DNA of 64,000 nucleotides from Protula sp. h YS-2021. Its lineage: Eukaryota > Annelida > Polychaeta > Sabellida > Serpulidae. Each line of letters opens with the position of its first letter. Positions within the stretch are counted from its first letter, which is position 1. The notes below the pieces were generated by a model. The model did no database searches. It was not told the DNA's origin and saw only the letters and a program-made list of their open reading frames with translations. The stretch is from contig OX457027.1 in assembly GCA_949752745.1 (NCBI GenBank), positions 59,388,342 to 59,452,341 on the forward strand. The letters run 5' to 3'. Shown here one piece after another: positions 38,675-51,200 of this stretch. A program made the translations under genes and the position numbers.

Positions 38675-39305
38675 GGAAGAGTGGGGGACACTTCTTTTTC
38701 ATACGTTATGCTTCAGTGCAATGTATAAAGTACGTTACAAGTACATATCATGTACGTAATAAGTACATAGGAATTGCATATATGAAGTAAATAGGTAATT
38801 CATCTTACTTTTGGCTTTAAATTTCATAGATAGTTCATATGTTATTCATATGCAATTCACAGAAACCAAACTGTAAAACTGTTTTAAGGCTTTCGAAACT
38901 TACATATTTTCCGAAGTGACTTGTATAATATACTCTTTTTAAACAGTCCCTTGCCAAATTTTGCATCTGAATAAAATTCAGGTTTGTATACAGGCAAAAA
39001 ATCCAAATTTTATTTAATTCGATTGCAAAAAGGTATACAGTATGATTTCAAGATATGAATTACATTAAAATTTAAGGTAAAAGTATTATGAATTTCCTAT
39101 ATACTTTATATGTAGTGTCCATGTACTTCTTACGTACTTCATATCTACCTCTAACGTACTTCACATATACTTCTTAGTACTTCATATTTACTTCTTACAT
39201 ACCTCTTACGTACAGCATATATAATTCTTATATGCTTCTGACGTTCTTCTCATGTACTTCATATGCATTGCATATGTATCATTAAAGTGCCCCTCCTACT
39301 CTCCT
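38675..39305. mobile_element. Probable degraded TIR element with GTACTTCATAT phrases
   Basis: The left end AGAGTGGGGGACACTT and the right end AAAGTGCCCCTCCTACTCT are imperfect inverses. ACTTCATATNTACTTCTT-type phrases fill 39115-39260, with inverse forms near 38735-38800. Confidence 0.5.
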
Positions 39306-39852
39306 GTAGAGTGCGATTGTGTCTAATATGCTTTAGATGTTGTTTCAGCGACTTACAACACACTTCACGACTTTCGATAAAATTTCCCCATGGGATTTTG
39401 TGGTTATTCACTCGAAATTTCTTCGATGTATTATTGTTATGCAGTTAAATGGATGTAGCTTCTTTGCTACATACTCGGCTATTGACTAAGCCTATAAGCA
39501 CAGTGTATAGCAGAGTGTTACAGGTATAAGTCATAGTCTAAGGAGCTCAAGTAAAAAGGTCATAATAAAATAAGTTTTCAGTTTTCCACATGATGTCAAA
39601 ATCTTTCATACCGTTTAAAGTTTTAAACTTTATATAACGTGTTCATGTTATTAGTATTGTTGTAGAGTGTATGATGCATTTTTGAATGACATACGCACAG
39701 TTTGACGAAGTCATTTTTGGGCATGATAAGCATAATATATTTAATTTTATACAGCTTTCAGACAAGTATAAATACATGCAGCGCGATTCATTACCAGTAT
39801 CTATTATATCTTTAACCAACGACTATAATAAACATATAAACTATCTTTTCAG

Positions 39853-39958
39853 TGACGTCTCCTCCTCGTATCACACGGGAACCTACAGCTGAGATTCCAT
39901 TTAAAAAAGATGAGGAAGTGGAACTATACTGTATAGCCAGCGGCGACCCTGCGCCCAG
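39853..39958 (+). CDS. Nrg: Neuroglian exon 3: first half of Ig1
   Basis: The acceptor CTATCTTTTCAG ends at 39852; the donor is CCCAG then GTAGGC at 39959. Entry is phase 1, exit phase 2. It encodes VTSPPRITREPTAE, the usual L1-family entry into Ig1, and the B strand with the first Ig cysteine (ELYC). The exon ends in the GDPAP turn just before the C strand, where L1-family Ig domains are normally interrupted. It joins either to exon 2 or, if exon 2 is skipped, to a signal-peptide exon in the same phase. Confidence 0.92.
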
Positions 39959-42900
39959 GTAGGCGTAATAACCTTGAATCCTGAAGAGTTAAGAAAACAT
40001 CCGAGTTTGGAAAACCCTTGTATTGACACTAGATCCCCATAATTGTAACCACCCTTGGGACTGAGCGAAAGTGGTCCTGTTTCCAGGGTGGCCCGATTTT
40101 CGCCGATCAAGCAATGTTGATGATATACGAGTGCATAATTATCTGTAATAATTTGTCCAAATGATAGTCGATAAATAAGGCACAATATGCATTTTTCTCT
40201 CATTCCAATCAGTTTATTACAATTAAAAATATGCATGAATACAAATACTGTTTAATTATAATCTTTTTCAAAATCTCACAAAGAATATACTCAGAAGCAA
40301 GCTTGTATTAAATGTGATTTGGCAGAAATCACGGCAATTTTGCTTTCGTTTAGAGAAATTTACACATCACAAGCACAAAATCGCCATCATAAAGGCTTAT
40401 AAATATAGGATACCATATAAAGCTTTTAGAAGTAATTCCGGCATAACAGTTGCATGAACGAATTTTCTAAAAAAAATCGACCAAATGTGTTTACCCCTGA
40501 TCTTGACTTTTCTCTTACAAAATTTCACGAATTAGTAGGAGTGGATAGCATTTTAGCAAAAAGGTTTTGGATTTGCCAAATAGGCAAATAGCTAAAATAA
40601 AATTTTTACGCGGGTCATCTTCTTATAATCCACTGTATGTGTACCAAATTTTCATTTTGCTAGACTGTTCGGGGTGAGTTGGGTTGGAATTAAAAAGTGA
40701 CGAAGAAAACCAAAACAGAAAAAAGAAAATAAGAAATTTAACTTTCACAATCTTTACTAAGGCAGTAACACCTTGGAACTATCAGTATCAAGTGCAATTT
40801 GTTTAAACATATATTCTGCGCTATTGATTGCGATTTGGTAGTTCATTAATTGCACTTACTTCGAAGGTTAATTGGCAAACCTCTACAAACTTTTATTAGT
40901 ATCACAATAACACCACATTTTTTTAAATTACAAAAGTACAGGTTGTATCGAAATTTTACAAAAAAATATGTCTAAATAGCATGGTATTTCGGCCTTTCGT
41001 GGAAAATTATCTAGATGATCTCAGGGGCTCAAATACAATTTAGATTTAGTGCTGATTAAAACTGGAGGTGCACTTTTTCTGTGTTCTCGTTATATCCAGT
41101 TTAATTTCTCTGTCTTATTTTTGTCTGAACAAGTCTTTTATTAAGCTGTATAACATGTTCTAATCCCACCTCGATTACAAGCATCGAGCCTCAATGCTAG
41201 AAGAATAATAATCCTATTAAAAATGGCATTTAAGACTTGCAAAAGTGCCGCTGTCGTTCGATTTGCGGAGTGGACCGATTTGCAAGATTCCTTAAAAGGA
41301 TAAAAGGAATGGAAGATTTTCGGTTCTGGTGAAAACGAGCCGATTCGCAGGATGGTCCGATCTCAAAATTCTGTTGTATTTATCATGTTTCTTATTCACA
41401 TAGAGTGTTTTGAGTATGAGATGGAATTGATCAAGCAATGGAAAGCCAACCAGGAGTGTTAGGTTTAGTAATTGTCTTGGACAATATAATTCATGATCAA
41501 AGCCTTTAAATGTAAAATTAAATCAGTTTATCAAAGCATCCTGATCACATAATCCCTTCGTAATGAAAATGCCCTTGGTCAAGATATCCAGATATTCGGC
41601 ACATATAGACTGGGAACGGTTAACAAGTTGTATGTTTTGTCTAACTCTATTGCTACCGCTTTGAAACATGGTATTGGGGGGAACACAGTAAGTGTTGAAT
41701 ATACCTGATAGCGATGCAGTGCTTGTTCCGCTACCACGGAACTAAAAATATTATTTTAGCTATCTTTTAAAAAGGACTGGTCTATTACAACAGCATCTTT
41801 ATTGGGCACTGGTTACAAACAGGTATATATTTCAGCTAGAAATTCGAAATTTAACATGAGTGAGGGGAGATATTCATTCTGGTGTTGTGTGAAATTTTGA
41901 GACGAACCAGCATCAGATTAATGCGGGCTATTGATAGAGAGACAGGAATACATAAAAGGATAGGTTCCGTGTATTGGCAATTAGGTGCTTTAATATCAAT
42001 TTTAAAGGTAGAATTGCCTAAAACATACAAATGTATGGCTGGTTTGGTACTCCAACCGTCATTATTTTAAAATCCTGTTCCAGTTATGGCCGTTCCAGTC
42101 TACTTCACAACATTTTCTCACCTATTATTAATTTCCTCCATCTCCTTCCTGTTTGAATATATTCACCCACAAATTTTTTCAGATAAAAGAAATTAGTGAA
42201 CTTTCCGAATTTCCAAACTTAAGTGGCCTTTTAAGCTATTTTTTATTTTCCCGTAATAGCTTTTAAAGGGGCGGTGTTTCTGAATTAAGGAGGGTTTTTC
42301 TGGGGTCTATATGCTTTGCGGTCTTCAGTCGAACATCCCTATCGCTTTGAAACTAAGAGCTCCCTCTCAGATTAGTTTATTGCGCTGAGTTAATCCGTTA
42401 AAAGTTCTCATGTATATAAATGCTAACAATGCAGAAAGTTTTATACGTTTCCATTTGTATCACTTCACTGTAGTTTAGAATGTTAATTTTGTTATAAAGA
42501 TTGGAGTTTCAAGGAAAAACATTTATGTTTCCTTGGAATTGTTGTGAAAATATCATGGTTAATGCTGACTAACTGACAAATAGTGTAAAAACCGCTGCCA
42601 GCGATTTTTTTATTATTCTCTTAGAAATGTATTGTGTCATGTTTTACCATTGTTTTTACCTATTGTTAGTTTAAACTTAACTCCAGATGCGTGGATTTCA
42701 ATGGGTTTAAAATATTGTGTGATTAAAAGGGCTGCTATTTGTAAAGGGAAATCCTTGATGTATTGTAACTCGAGGGCTGTATCAGTCGGGTAAGCATTCC
42801 CATTGTTCTCCTTATCGGATGGAATCTCCTATCTTCTCGGCTTTTCCCCTTTGATCGAGCTACCCCATAGAATTTCATGGATGTTAGCCAGCGGGTGTAT

Positions 42901-44656
42901 ATCTCGTTATTGCGTAAGATCACCCCCTTTGAACCTTTGTGAACTTGTCGTCCGGGCCAAGATAAGCAGTGCCGTTCTCTGATTGGGTAGTAAGGATGTC
43001 CCAATGGAAACGGTGATTCATGGGTCAGCACTGCTCCCTCTTCTCCTCCTCCCCCACACGGAGGTCTCCACTGGGATTCCAACCAATTAGGACCCGGGAT
43101 TAGGGTTGGTCGAGGACCCGCCCTCAGTGATTGAATGTCACGTTAAAAAACTGAGTGAATCTGGTAACTTGTTCAGTTATCGAAGAAAAATTCAAGTGAA
43201 TTTAAGATATTAAAACGGACGTCCTGGTCCAAAATGTGGACAAGAAATAAAAAACACAACCAAAATTGTGAAATCTTTAATAAATAAAACGGGATAAAAA
43301 TCTTAAGAAGTTATTCGGAGGAGCCCAATAGTTTTTGTTACCGTTAATGTACCATTTGTCAGCACGTTGAATCGCTGAATAGTTAGCGTTCAAACCGCCG
43401 ACGCACCATTAGTTCTGTAGGGTGCGCGGACGTTAAATGGGATAAAACGTTAAAATAAACGCATCAACAAAGCTTTTGTGTTTCACTCCTCGACTTTCTA
43501 ATAAATAGTATTAGTCCTTAATATGAAACACGTCATTGTGATGCTATATGGTCCCCTTACTCACACAGATAAGCTTTCACGTTGCTAAAATTTATGGCGG
43601 AAATTAGAGACAATATCAGAGGAAGTACAAAAGTAACAGATCAAAAAGTCATATAAACATGGTTATCTCACACAGATAGTTTGAAAGCTTTCAATTTTAA
43701 GTCCATTTTATCCTGACATTAATGACAAGAAGAAACGATTTGCCTTCTATGTAACAATATGTCTGTGATTTGAAGTTTGAAGATATCTGCAAAACCAGCT
43801 ATGTTGTGATGGTTATAGGTGATGCATTTACTGTTAAAAAAGAATATACAGAAGTGCTTAGAGCTAAATTACCCGTAAACTGACTCTAGAAGAGCAAATA
43901 TAAAGTCGTACCATAGGGAATCTCAGATTCCATTGTACAGTAGTCTTAGAAAATGGTAGATAATATACCTGATTAATAGCCGTTTGTTTCTTTGTTTCAC
44001 CGGATTTTGAATTAAATTTCAGCCAGGTAAATGTTTCTCTCAGTAGGTGTTCTAATATGTTTTAATAATTCAAATCATATCAGAAAACAGTGCTTGCTTA
44101 GACTGAGATGGAAATAAGCCCGTAACACACGCATTTCCTTCAACTTTCCTCTATGCTGGACATTTCTTGCTTTTCTTTGTATCATATTTACTCATTTCTT
44201 GTTATATATTGCTCATACAAACAGACGGTTATTGCCGACCGTGCTGTTATATGATTTATTTGAGCAAATTCTCGATCCATGTACTAGGATCAGTTAACTC
44301 CCAATATATTCCGAATTTTTCATGTAGACATTTGTTAACTGCTTTAAAATGCATTTAGCACTTTTACAGTACGGTGAAATATCTGTTCCAAAACAGATTG
44401 CACCTGAGTAAAGTAGTGCGAGTTTATGTTTAAATAAGTTTTCTCGGGCCGACTTCTTGCCATAAAAGTAGCCAAAGTGTATTTGGTTACGGAAATCATT
44501 TTTTCGGAGTTTCCTTTTCAAGCTAGCAAGTATAAATAAATGAAGCAGAGGTTAAATAGTTTGAAGTTGCCAAGGTTAATAACTATTTTACTCTTTATGT
44601 TGATATCTATGACCATATATGAAGTAGACACACAAGTATCTGTTATATGTTTGCAG
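39959..44656. other. Intron splitting Ig1
   Basis: A degraded pogo-like element fills about 40020-41373. The rest is AT-rich unique-looking sequence. A minus open frame at 42735-43082 (115 codons) lies in locally GC-richer DNA but resembles no family I know. Confidence 0.6.
40020..41373. mobile_element. Degraded pogo-like element, same family as 13191
   Basis: The right end AGGATGGTCCGATCTCA...TGTA aligns with AGGGTGGTCCGATTTCA...TGTA of the element at 13191. The left end has the matching inverse (TAACCACCCTTGGGACTG). No transposase is visible. It starts about 60 bp downstream of the exon 3 donor. Confidence 0.5.
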
Positions 44657-44838
44657 CTATAGGTGGTTAGTGAATGGGGAGCCGTTAGAGATTGATGGAA
44701 ATGTAATAAAGCAAGTGGCAGCCCAAGGTACAATAAGGATAGAAAACCCTTCACCTGATCATGAAGGAATGTATCAGTGTCTGGCCGAGAATGAATATGG
44801 AACGGCACTTAGCATCAAATCGTTGCTCAAATATGCAC
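44657..44838 (+). CDS. Nrg: Neuroglian exon 4: second half of Ig1
   Basis: The acceptor ATGTTTGCAG ends at 44656 and the donor is CAC then GTAAGT at 44839. Entry phase 2, exit phase 1. It begins with the core Trp segment YRWLVNGEP and continues through GTIRIENPSPDHEGMYQC, the second Ig cysteine with the Asp-x-Gly-x-Tyr-x-Cys motif, and ends AENEYGTALSIKSLLKYA. The AENEYGTA segment is a hallmark of L1-family Ig1 (compare AQNEFGTA in neuroglian). Confidence 0.95.
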
Positions 44839-45243
44839 GTAAGTAACATGCAAATCCCGTTCAGTTGCCCACGAGAAAGAATGTCTTGTAGCCCCAAGAG
44901 AAATATTACCTTAGCTATTTATTTAAAATACTGATTTCAAGTTTTTAGTTGCAACACTTCAAAGTTTCGTGTAAGACATATAAAGGATGTCAAACACATG
45001 ACGATGTCACGTGTTTCATTTGAAAAAAAAACAGCAGTTATAGACTAAGCTGTGTGATTTCAAAAGTAAATTTAATTTTTTAAAAATGGTGCAGGTTGAC
45101 CGACAACTTGAGTTTTATGTCATTTTTATTGAAATTTCGCTGAAATATAGAGTGATACATTCTTACATAGGCAAGCTGAAATTATGATACAATATATTTA
45201 AGTTGTACTGGGAAGGAAGACAATCACATTGATTTTTCTGCAG
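44839..45243. other. Intron between Ig1 and Ig2
   Basis: A 405-bp AT-rich intron. I see no repeat or gene in it. Confidence 0.85.
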
Positions 45244-45426
45244 GATTGGATACCTTCGTTTCAAGAGATGTCGTGGTACACCGACCTATTGTTGGTGAAT
45301 ACCTTAAATTAAAGTGTGATCCACCGGATAGTTATCCAGCGGGGAGTATCTACTGGGGCGAGGGAAACTCGGACGAGAAAATCAACTCAATTGAAAATAA
45401 CGACCGCGTCATTCTCGATTATGAAG
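45244..45426 (+). CDS. Nrg: Neuroglian exon 5: first half of Ig2
   Basis: The acceptor TTTTTCTGCAG ends at 45243; the donor is GAAG then GTATAT at 45427; phase 1 on both sides. It encodes the linker RLDTFVSRDVVVHRP, the first cysteine in LKLKCDPPDSYP, the core Trp (IYWGEG) and the strand RVILDYE. CDPP and the DS(Y/F)P turn match L1-family Ig2. The next exon must supply the E-G strand half of this domain and exists in two versions (46434 and 53664). Confidence 0.93.
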
Positions 45427-46283
45427 GTATATTTAAAGAAAAACAATGTAAATTTTGTGGAATGGATTTAATAAGATGTAAAGGCTATGAAATATTTGAT
45501 TTAATGTCTTTCGGATTGATTAATTTGCTTTCAAAGCAATTAAAGGTAGTTAGAAGTTCGAAAAAAGAAAGACTGGAACTTATTACCAAAATAATTTACA
45601 ATTTGCTCACGTATACGTATATATTATAAAAGGTTGATTAATAAATCAAAAATTTAATTTAGTCATTTAATACACTTATTTATTTGTTTCCATTTGTTTA
45701 CCATAAAATATTTAACTGAGATGTCACACTTAAAGGTATATTAATTTGGGTTATGTAATCAATGTCCAATAAATAACAAAACAACAAAAAATATCTTTAA
45801 GCTATCTAGCTAATTTCGAATAATTTGTTCTAGTGGCTTGTTTTTACTTCTTTTTAAATAGACTTTTTGCTCAGATACCTTTGTTACCCCTAAAATGCCT
45901 GTTAAAAAACAATAAGAAGCTCACTGGCGGTCTGACTGGCCACTTATTTTAGTCTTGTCTGTTTGTTTAAATGTGATTGTAAAAGTACAGTTACATTGCA
46001 CCTCAGGTCTTTGTATACTGACTAGATTTTATATCGTCGTGCTTATTTTTAATAAAACGAGTCATCTGGCTACAAAACTGGACAAAGGCTGCGTTGTTTC
46101 GATTTCCCACTCTTAGCATCAACTAAATTAAGAAAATATGAACACATTCATTGCAATTCATCAACAACATCCATTATAATTTGGGCAATTATGCGAAAAG
46201 AACAAACCGCTAAAACATTTCGAATTATCCTAGTGAAAAACTGGTGATCGCTGAAGGATCTTTTATTATTATTATTATTATGG

Positions 46284-46339
<56 letters not shown>

Positions 46340-46433
46340 TGAAGTCAATAGAATTTTAATATTTGTTTAGGTATGCCGAATACTTTTTCGTATTCTGATT
46401 TTTGCTTTCTAACATAAACTACATTTAATCCAG
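45427..46433. other. Intron splitting Ig2, upstream of exon 6a
   Basis: It is AT-rich. Its last part carries an ATT run followed by about 18 GAT units (46262-46338), ending about 95 bp before the exon 6a acceptor. Confidence 0.8.
46262..46338. repeat. ATT and GAT microsatellite
   Basis: About six ATT units followed by about 18 GAT units, close to the exon 6a acceptor. The opposite-strand poly-His frame is an artefact. Confidence 0.95.
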
Positions 46434-46586
46434 GTAGCTTACATTTTGCCAATGTTATTCCGGCTGATGAGTTAAAGAGTGCTCGTACAGGCACTGATTC
46501 CAATTACGTGTGCATTGTGCAAAATGCAAAACTACGAAGTTTAGTCCAAGGGGACGATCAGCAACTGAAACCAGTGTCCGTGTCAG
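46434..46586 (+). CDS. Nrg: Neuroglian exon 6a: second half of Ig2, version A
   Basis: The acceptor TTTAATCCAG ends at 46433; the donor is GTCAG then GTACTA at 46587; 153 nt, phase 1 on both sides. It encodes GSLHFANVIPADEL, a 7-residue stretch absent from version B, the second Ig cysteine in SNYVC, and RSLVQGDDQQLKPVSVS. The GSLHFANV strand aligns with GNLWFSNV of insect neuroglian Ig2. The paralogous exon 6b at 53664 could replace it exactly. A long ATT/GAT microsatellite lies about 95 bp upstream of the acceptor. Confidence 0.9.
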
Positions 46587-48250
46587 GTACTACTCACTAG
46601 ACAGCGTCCTAGAAATCCAAGCGCCATCTACACGATCCCGACTATTGATTATTGGTTAAGGGCATTGTGATATTAATCCACATGTTCATACATACGTATG
46701 TGACAACTGATTTTTTTCTGTTTTATGCTATTATAAAAGCAAGAGTCATACTTCATGTACATAAAGTCCGCCTAATAATTAACAATGTATATTTATGTAG
46801 TGACTGAATAAAACACAATATGCATGCATATATTATAACTAAGACGTGTCATGAACTACACGTGTCATGAACTACATGTATTGATTTAGAGTTCTGTTAG
46901 GATCATTTTGCTGTGGCATCTGTGAAGTGATCTCAAATGAACTAAAGCACATTGTGTGTTTACATTTAAAACAAACATTTTTAAAATAATTTTTTTCACT
47001 TTCGTGTTAGATCAACATATGAGAAACCCAAGTTCAAAAAGCGTCTCTAAAATTATACTGAAACAAAATGCACAGACCGCTCTCGCATAATGTCGAAGAG
47101 TTACAACACTCTTACATTGTCCTTTTGATTTACGATCTTAATTCATCTGTTTGCATTTTGTATCTGAATGGAGTTTGACTCGTTGTTTTTAGTATCTTTT
47201 AATATGTTATGTGTATGACTTTGTAGTGACGTAGCTGTTTAATGTATGTTTTGATTCTAGTTATACTAACTAGTCTACGAACTAAACAAAGAAGCATCTC
47301 CGTTTCAGCAGCTTTTCAAGTGTCACGGCTAATAGAATGTCTAATTTTCAGCATATGTGGAGCCTTAACTTTGGGTTGATATTGACAGCTGTGAAAGTGA
47401 AGTTTTTTGTCATTTGATAAACGACAGGAAATTTTAACAATCCTTTCGTAGATTTAATGTCTTCTGTTTCGTTCTGCATCTAAATTTACTGAAAAAAGCA
47501 ACTTCAAGGAAAGTGTGTCCATTCTAACATATCTGAGATTTAGGAAATGTTGGAGAAATGGATACTTTAAAAATACTCGTTTTATGTATATTATGCGCCA
47601 TTGAAGCTATATTCTATAGTTGGCTTGGCGCGTAAAAGTAATTTTATAACTTATATTTAAGCTTTTAGCCCGCAGTTAAAGCTTTGTGCTTAAAATTTCA
47701 AATTCATGCCTTTTTAGCCAACAGTTCAGGCTTATTGTTAAAATTTGAAGTTGATGCTAATTATCTTGTTTTACAGTTATCCATCTTTGTGGGAATATTT
47801 TGCATTGCAACAGGATACATTTCCATACAAGACAAGATGATTGTACGATTTCAGAGTTTAACTAAGCGTAACATTAAAAAAAACAGTCTACGTACAAATG
47901 TATTAGGATTTGCTTTTACAAAAATACTCGTGGATTTTTACTGTTTTTGGAAATGTATTCTTCCCCTTGTAACTTTAGACAGTTGTACCTTAAGCCACAC
48001 ATATAATCTATCAATTTCAGAATCAATACCTTGTTCCACAGTTATAAATATTTTTCCTCTTTATGATTTATTTCTCATATTGCTGTGTTCATACTTCTAA
48101 GCTACAGCTTTAACACCTTCGGTTCACAGGACAACGTAAGATAAGCTAATGGCATTCTGCTAACTATTTGTGTGGCATCTATTAATTTACAAATATTTCT
48201 AAGGCCTGTTCAAATATTTAAAATTCAACACTTCAAAATACCTTTTTTAG

Positions 48251-51200
48251 CCCAGCTTACGTTACACGTAAGCTGGGGTATTCCTATCGGTCTGCGGATG
48301 GCGTCCGTTAGTTAGTTAGTTAGTTAGTTTGCTGTAAACTTTGTTTCAAAATGCATCTCCTCCTACAATTTTGATCCGATGTCATTTATTTTTGGTGTGA
48401 GGCATCCCTAAGGGGTCGTACATTCGGCTTGTGCTTTTCTAGTCGATCGGGTGATTATTTGAATTTTTGGGGAATTTTTAAAGAAAAAAATTTAAAATGT
48501 ATCTCCTCCTACATTTTTGACCCGATGTCATTTATTTTTGGTAAGAGGCACCCTAAAGTATCGTGCATACGGCTTGTGCTTTTTTAGTTTGTATTTTCGG
48601 GGAATTTTTTAAGCAAAAATTTCGAAAATAATTCAAAATGCATCTACCCGTACAATTTTGATTCGATGTCATTTATTTTTGGTGTGAGTGCATACGGCTT
48701 GTGCTTTTAGTCGAAGGGGCAATTTTTGTTTTTTTTTGGGAGTTTTTGAAGAAAAAAACTTCAAAATGTATTTCCCCCTACAGTTTTGAACCGATTTCTT
48801 TCTTTTTCTTTCTTTCTTTTTTCTTTTTTTTTTTTTTTTGGTTTGAGGCATTCCTAAGGGATTGAGCAAACGACTTGCGCTTTTGAGTCGATCCGACAAT
48901 TTCTGTATTTTTTGGGAATTTTTGAAGAAAAACTTAAAAATGCATTTCCTCCTACAGTTTTTATCACATTTCATTTATTTTTGCTATGAGGCATCCTTAG
49001 GTAGGTCTCGCATACGGCTTGTGCTATTTGACTCGACTTGGGAATTTTTGATTTCGGGGGGAATTTTTGATGAAAATACCTTAAAATACATTTTCTGCTG
49101 CAGTTTTGATCGAACATCATTTATTTTGGGGCTGAGGCATGTTTAGGGTGTCGTGAATATGGCCTGTCTTTTTCAGTCGATCAGAGAATTTTTGAAAAAA
49201 AAATCAAAATGCATTTCCTCCTACAGTTTTTTTCTGATTTCATTTATTTTTGCTATGAGGCATCCTTAGGTAGGTCTCGCATACAGCTTGTGCTATTTGA
49301 GTCGATTTGGGAATTTTTGATTTCGGGGGGAATTTTTGAGGAAAATACTTCAAAATGCATTTTCTCCTGCAGTTTTGATCAAACATCATTTATTTTGAGG
49401 CTGAGGCATGCTTAGGGTGTCGTAAATATGGCCTGTCTTTTTCAGTCGATCAGAGAATTTTTGAAGAAAAAAATTCAAAAGGCATTTCCTCCTACAGTTT
49501 TTATCAGATTTCAGTTATTTATGATATGAGCCGTCTCTAGGGGGTCATGCATACGGCTTGTGCTTTTTGAGTGAATTGGAAAACTTTTGAATTTTTTTCG
49601 GAATTTTTGAAAAAAAAAATTAAATGAATCTCCTCCTACAGCGCATAAACGCAAGTTAAATGAACTTGCGCAGTAGTCAGATTTAACAACCGCACATCGA
49701 CGCAAGTTAAATAAACATTCGCAGTAGTCCAAATTAAGTACTGCGCATCGATGCAAGTTAAACTAGATTAGCCAGTGTTTTCGTTAAAACAAAAACGGAT
49801 ATGTCTCCCCCCGCCCCCCAATCAGTCACGTGGAAAAAATTCCTTGCTTAAAATACAACATTGGCGAGCCCCAAAAATTGAAAAAATCGCCAAAAATACA
49901 TTTTTACAAAAATGAATGAAGAAAAACTTCGCAGTAAACATTTCCACTACATATGGGTTCTTCTTGCCATGTTTCAGCCTAATGGAACAAACTGTTTCTG
50001 AGATGTCACAACAATATGGCCAAAAAAGTAAAAATTTAAAAATTAAAAAAAAATCGCCAAAAATACATTTTCAAAGAAAATGAGGAAATACTTCGCAGTA
50101 AACATTTGCACTATATGTGTGTTGTTCTTGCCACGTATCAGCCTAATCCAACAAACCGTTTCGGAGATATCGCAACAATATGGCCAAAAAAAGTTCAAAT
50201 TCAAAAATTTAAAAATTCGCCAAAAATACATTTTTAGCGGAAATGAAGCAAAACTTCGCAGTAAACATTTGCACTATATGTGTGTTGTTCTTGCCACGTT
50301 TCAGCGTAATCCAACAAACCGTTTTGGAGATATAGCCTGCCAAAGTGAAAAAAATGCACGAAACCCCCCCCCCCCCCCCTATGTTCAAAAATTTGCCAAA
50401 AATAGAATTTTTGAGGAAACGAGAAAAAAAACACGGGCATCATCTAGACATATACCCCAATATATACGTATGTTTTGAGAAAAATCGACTCATTAATTTC
50501 ATAAGAACTCACTGCGGACAGACGGACGGACGGACAGACGGATGGACGGACACACCAAATGCTATATATGTCTCCCTTAGGGGGAGACATATAATAAACA
50601 TGCACATTGGTCCGAAATGTGAACCGCGCATCGACGGAAGATAAAGAAAGATGCGAACTGGTTCAAAATAAGCACCGCGCATCAACGCAAGTTAAATAAA
50701 CATGCGCACTGGTCCGAAAAAAGAACTACGCGTCGACGTAAGTTGAATAGACATGCGCAGTGGTCCGAAATGCGAACCGCGCATCAACGCAGCCTAAAGA
50801 AACATGCGCACTGGTCCGAAATGCGAACCGCACATAGAGGCAAGTTAAATAAACATGCGCAGTGGTCCGAAATGCGAACCGCGCATCAACGCAAGTTAAA
50901 CAAATATGCGCAATCGTCCGAAAAAAGAACCGCGCATCGACGCAACCCAAAGAAACATGCGCACTGGTCTGAAATGAGAACCACGCATCAACACAAGTTA
51001 AATAAACATGGGCAATGGCCTGAAATGCGAACCGCGCATCGACGGAAGTTAAATAAACATGCGATCCGGTCCAAAATAAACACTGCACATCAACGCAAGT
51101 TATACAAACATCCGAAAAAAGAACCACCCATCGACGCAAGTTGAATAGACATGCGCAGTGGTCTGAAATGAGAACCGCGCATCAACGCAAGTTAAATAAA

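Larger units (their letters stand above)
34359..39852. other. Intron between exon 2 and exon 3
   Basis: It holds a phrase-type tandem repeat (34890-35270), a 39-bp minisatellite (35840-36565), a 19-22-bp array (38015-38395) and a likely TIR element (38675-39305). Long open frames at 35762-36564 come from the 39-bp unit, which is divisible by three, and are not genes. Confidence 0.65.

Noticed and set aside
42735..43082. Minus-strand open frame of 115 codons
   Set aside because: No family recognised; may be part of an unknown repeat. A translated database search would decide.
46148..46348. Poly-histidine open frame on the minus strand
   Set aside because: Translation of the GAT microsatellite.
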